DNA of 30,513 bases, from NCBI GenBank assembly GCA_003693705.1, contig RBZT01000205.1, positions 1-30,513 of the forward strand, in the 5' to 3' direction. Every line of letters starts with the position of its first letter. Position 1 is the first letter of the stretch. Made by a program: the position numbers and the translations under genes. The stretch is from Polymyxa betae (lineage: Eukaryota > Endomyxa > Phytomyxea > Plasmodiophorida > Plasmodiophoridae). Below the pieces are notes generated by a model. It was not told the DNA's origin, did not search any database, and saw only the letters and a list, made by a program, of their open reading frames with translations. Shown piece by piece: positions 29,752 to 30,513 of the stretch.

Positions 29752-29892
29752 CAAGATAATATCACTTATATAAATTGGGAAGATGGTTTTGATTATGATG
29801 ATTTAAATGATGGTCATTGTCCGATATATGAATTTAAAAATATTGTTATAAATCCATTGAATAAAGAAATTCATTTTAATATTTCGAAATGA
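29752..29892 (+). CDS. C-terminal fragment of a bacterial-like protein, cut by the Tigger element
   Basis: The frame is open from the transposon edge to TGA 29890-29892 (47 codons). It is very AT-rich, with codons such as AAT, ATA, GAT and AAA, and reads like the end of an acidic bacterial protein (INWEDGFDYDDLNDGHC, PIYEFKNIVINP). Removing the transposon and one TA, the frame continues seven codons further left to a TGA at 27512-27514, so the upstream part is missing or also mutated. Its composition is unlike every other gene in the window. I do not recognise a family. Confidence 0.45.
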   Translation, partial: QDNITYINWEDGFDYDDLNDGHCPIYEFKNIVINPLNKEIHFNISK

Positions 29893-29931
29893 AAACATAA
29901 ATAAATTGGGGAAAATATTGAAAATTATAAT

Positions 29932-29937
29932 AGGGGG
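29932..29937 (+). promoter_or_regulatory. Shine-Dalgarno-like AGGGGG
   Basis: AGGGGG ends nine bases before the ATG at 29947, in a region otherwise almost lacking G-runs. Such a purine run is expected before a bacterial start codon and has no role in eukaryotic initiation. It supports the view that the frame at 29947-30192 is of bacterial origin. Confidence 0.5.
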
Positions 29938-29946
29938 TTAATTGTA

Positions 29947-30192
29947 ATGGAAGAAGAATATATGATAAATTACAGAATTGCCAGAAAAATTGTATATGAA
30001 GATGGTTATGGAGGATTTAAAAGTCCTGCTATGGGAATTAGTTTAAGTAGGGGAACAAAAGCACTATTAGAAATGGAAAATTTACAAATAATTTTAAAGT
30101 ATTGTGATTATACAGGTTATGAAAGTTATGGAGTAGATGATAAAGTTAAGCATTTGTTTTATCCTAAAATCAAGAAAAAAGAAATTGATTAA
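29947..30192 (+). CDS. Small bacterial-like protein, 81 aa, family not recognised
   Basis: An intact frame from ATG 29947 to TAA, preceded by a Shine-Dalgarno-like run and 54 bp after the preceding stop, the spacing of two genes in a bacterial operon. Codons are strongly A/T-ending, as in low-GC Firmicutes or Fusobacteria. The protein starts MEEEYMINYRIARKIVYEDG, is mixed acidic and basic with several aromatic residues (YCDYTGYESYG), and ends KIKKKEID. It has no membrane segment, signal peptide or catalytic motif. Small soluble proteins of this sort are common in bacterial accessory gene pairs, but I cannot assign a function. Within this window it is either a transferred fragment or a chimera. 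Confidence 0.55.
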   Translation: MEEEYMINYRIARKIVYEDGYGGFKSPAMGISLSRGTKALLEMENLQIILKYCDYTGYESYGVDDKVKHLFYPKIKKKEID

Positions 30193-30513
30193 TTTATACT
30201 TCAATCAATTAAAGAATTCAACGAAAAAAACAATATCCCGACACAGAATTGAAACCGAGACCTTCATAGTAATATCGCATAGGTCTCCCACATGACCTAT
30301 ATATACATATATGTCTATCGTTAGGATTACCAAGTCCTAACGAAATATACATGTTTTGATTTATTTAAAAAACCGACAGAGGTTTCCCCATCTAAAAAAG
30401 TAAAAAATGTAAAACGGGCACCTATTCGCAGTGCCCATTGATATTCTTGACCTTGGTGACCATAAACACTAACATTTTCGCCTAAAAATCATAAATGAGC
30501 GGATTAATAAAAA
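30193..30513. other. AT-rich right edge with hairpins and a minus-strand coding-like stretch
   Basis: Two hairpins are visible: CGTTAGGA facing TCCTAACG (30319-30342) and GGGCAC facing GTGCCC (30416-30436). Read on the minus strand, the second is followed by a T-rich run, like an intrinsic bacterial terminator. A minus-strand frame from 30488 down to a stop at 30327-30329 reads as plausible protein (VSVYGHQGQEYQWALRIGAR) but has no start codon and runs through the hairpin. Just upstream of it, TTTTTAG could be a splice acceptor. The window end prevents a decision. Confidence 0.35.

Noticed and set aside
30240-30310. tRNA-like segment on the minus strand with GGTTTCAATTC
   Set aside because: The seven-base T-loop is present but the stem around it does not pair, and no acceptor or D arm fits.

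Overview
The window is nuclear DNA from a eukaryote. The protein genes are split by spliceosomal introns (GT-AG, many only 48-53 bp), a U2 snRNA gene is present, and the repeats are a non-LTR retrotransposon, tRNA-derived SINE-like units and pogo/Tigger-type DNA transposons. I cannot name the species. A citrate synthase of the peroxisomal (PTS2) type, together with PPWD1 and pogo elements, fits a protist or an early-branching or small invertebrate lineage better than a vertebrate.

Left part (1-13 kb): the end of a pogo-like element lies at the window edge, then a U2 snRNA gene (minus strand), then three plus-strand genes whose exons I could join in frame. These are a CTR-type copper importer (3 exons, 214 aa), a citrate synthase with an N-terminal PTS2-like signal (14 exons, 488 aa) and a copper-type P1B-ATPase (15 exons, 956 aa). 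The ATPase ends in a nine-cysteine metallothionein-like tail and has His-Val where the family has His-Pro. Importer and exporter bracket the citrate synthase, so this looks like a loose copper-handling neighbourhood. A decayed coding trace and an array of TGACTCA motifs lie just upstream of the ATPase.

Middle (13-21 kb): an unrecognised single-exon gene runs tail-to-tail into PPWD1 (12 exons, 634 aa, minus strand), and the two stop codons overlap. Upstream of PPWD1 are a tandem repeat and a coiled-coil gene on the same strand. A long sparse stretch follows, holding a small repeat and a palindrome with telomere-like arms. Next comes a two-exon gene for a 122-aa protein with a signal peptide and one membrane segment; a paralogue of 109 aa lies 6.5 kb away at 26.6-27.0 kb. 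The two share architecture, intron position and intron phase.

Right part (21-30.5 kb): this is mobile-element territory. A dead LINE has lost most of its endonuclease, and its reverse transcriptase active site reads YVDG. A 1.28-kb pogo-like element is interrupted by a 534-bp SINE-like insertion with a 14-bp target-site duplication. A 2.2-kb Tigger/pogo element has intact-looking termini, TA duplications and a transposase broken by a frameshift and a stop. To its right the base composition drops sharply and two bacterial-looking reading frames appear, one with a Shine-Dalgarno-like run. Because one flank of a eukaryotic transposon lies inside this DNA, a bacterial fragment transferred into the nuclear genome is the leading explanation; an assembly chimera is the main alternative.
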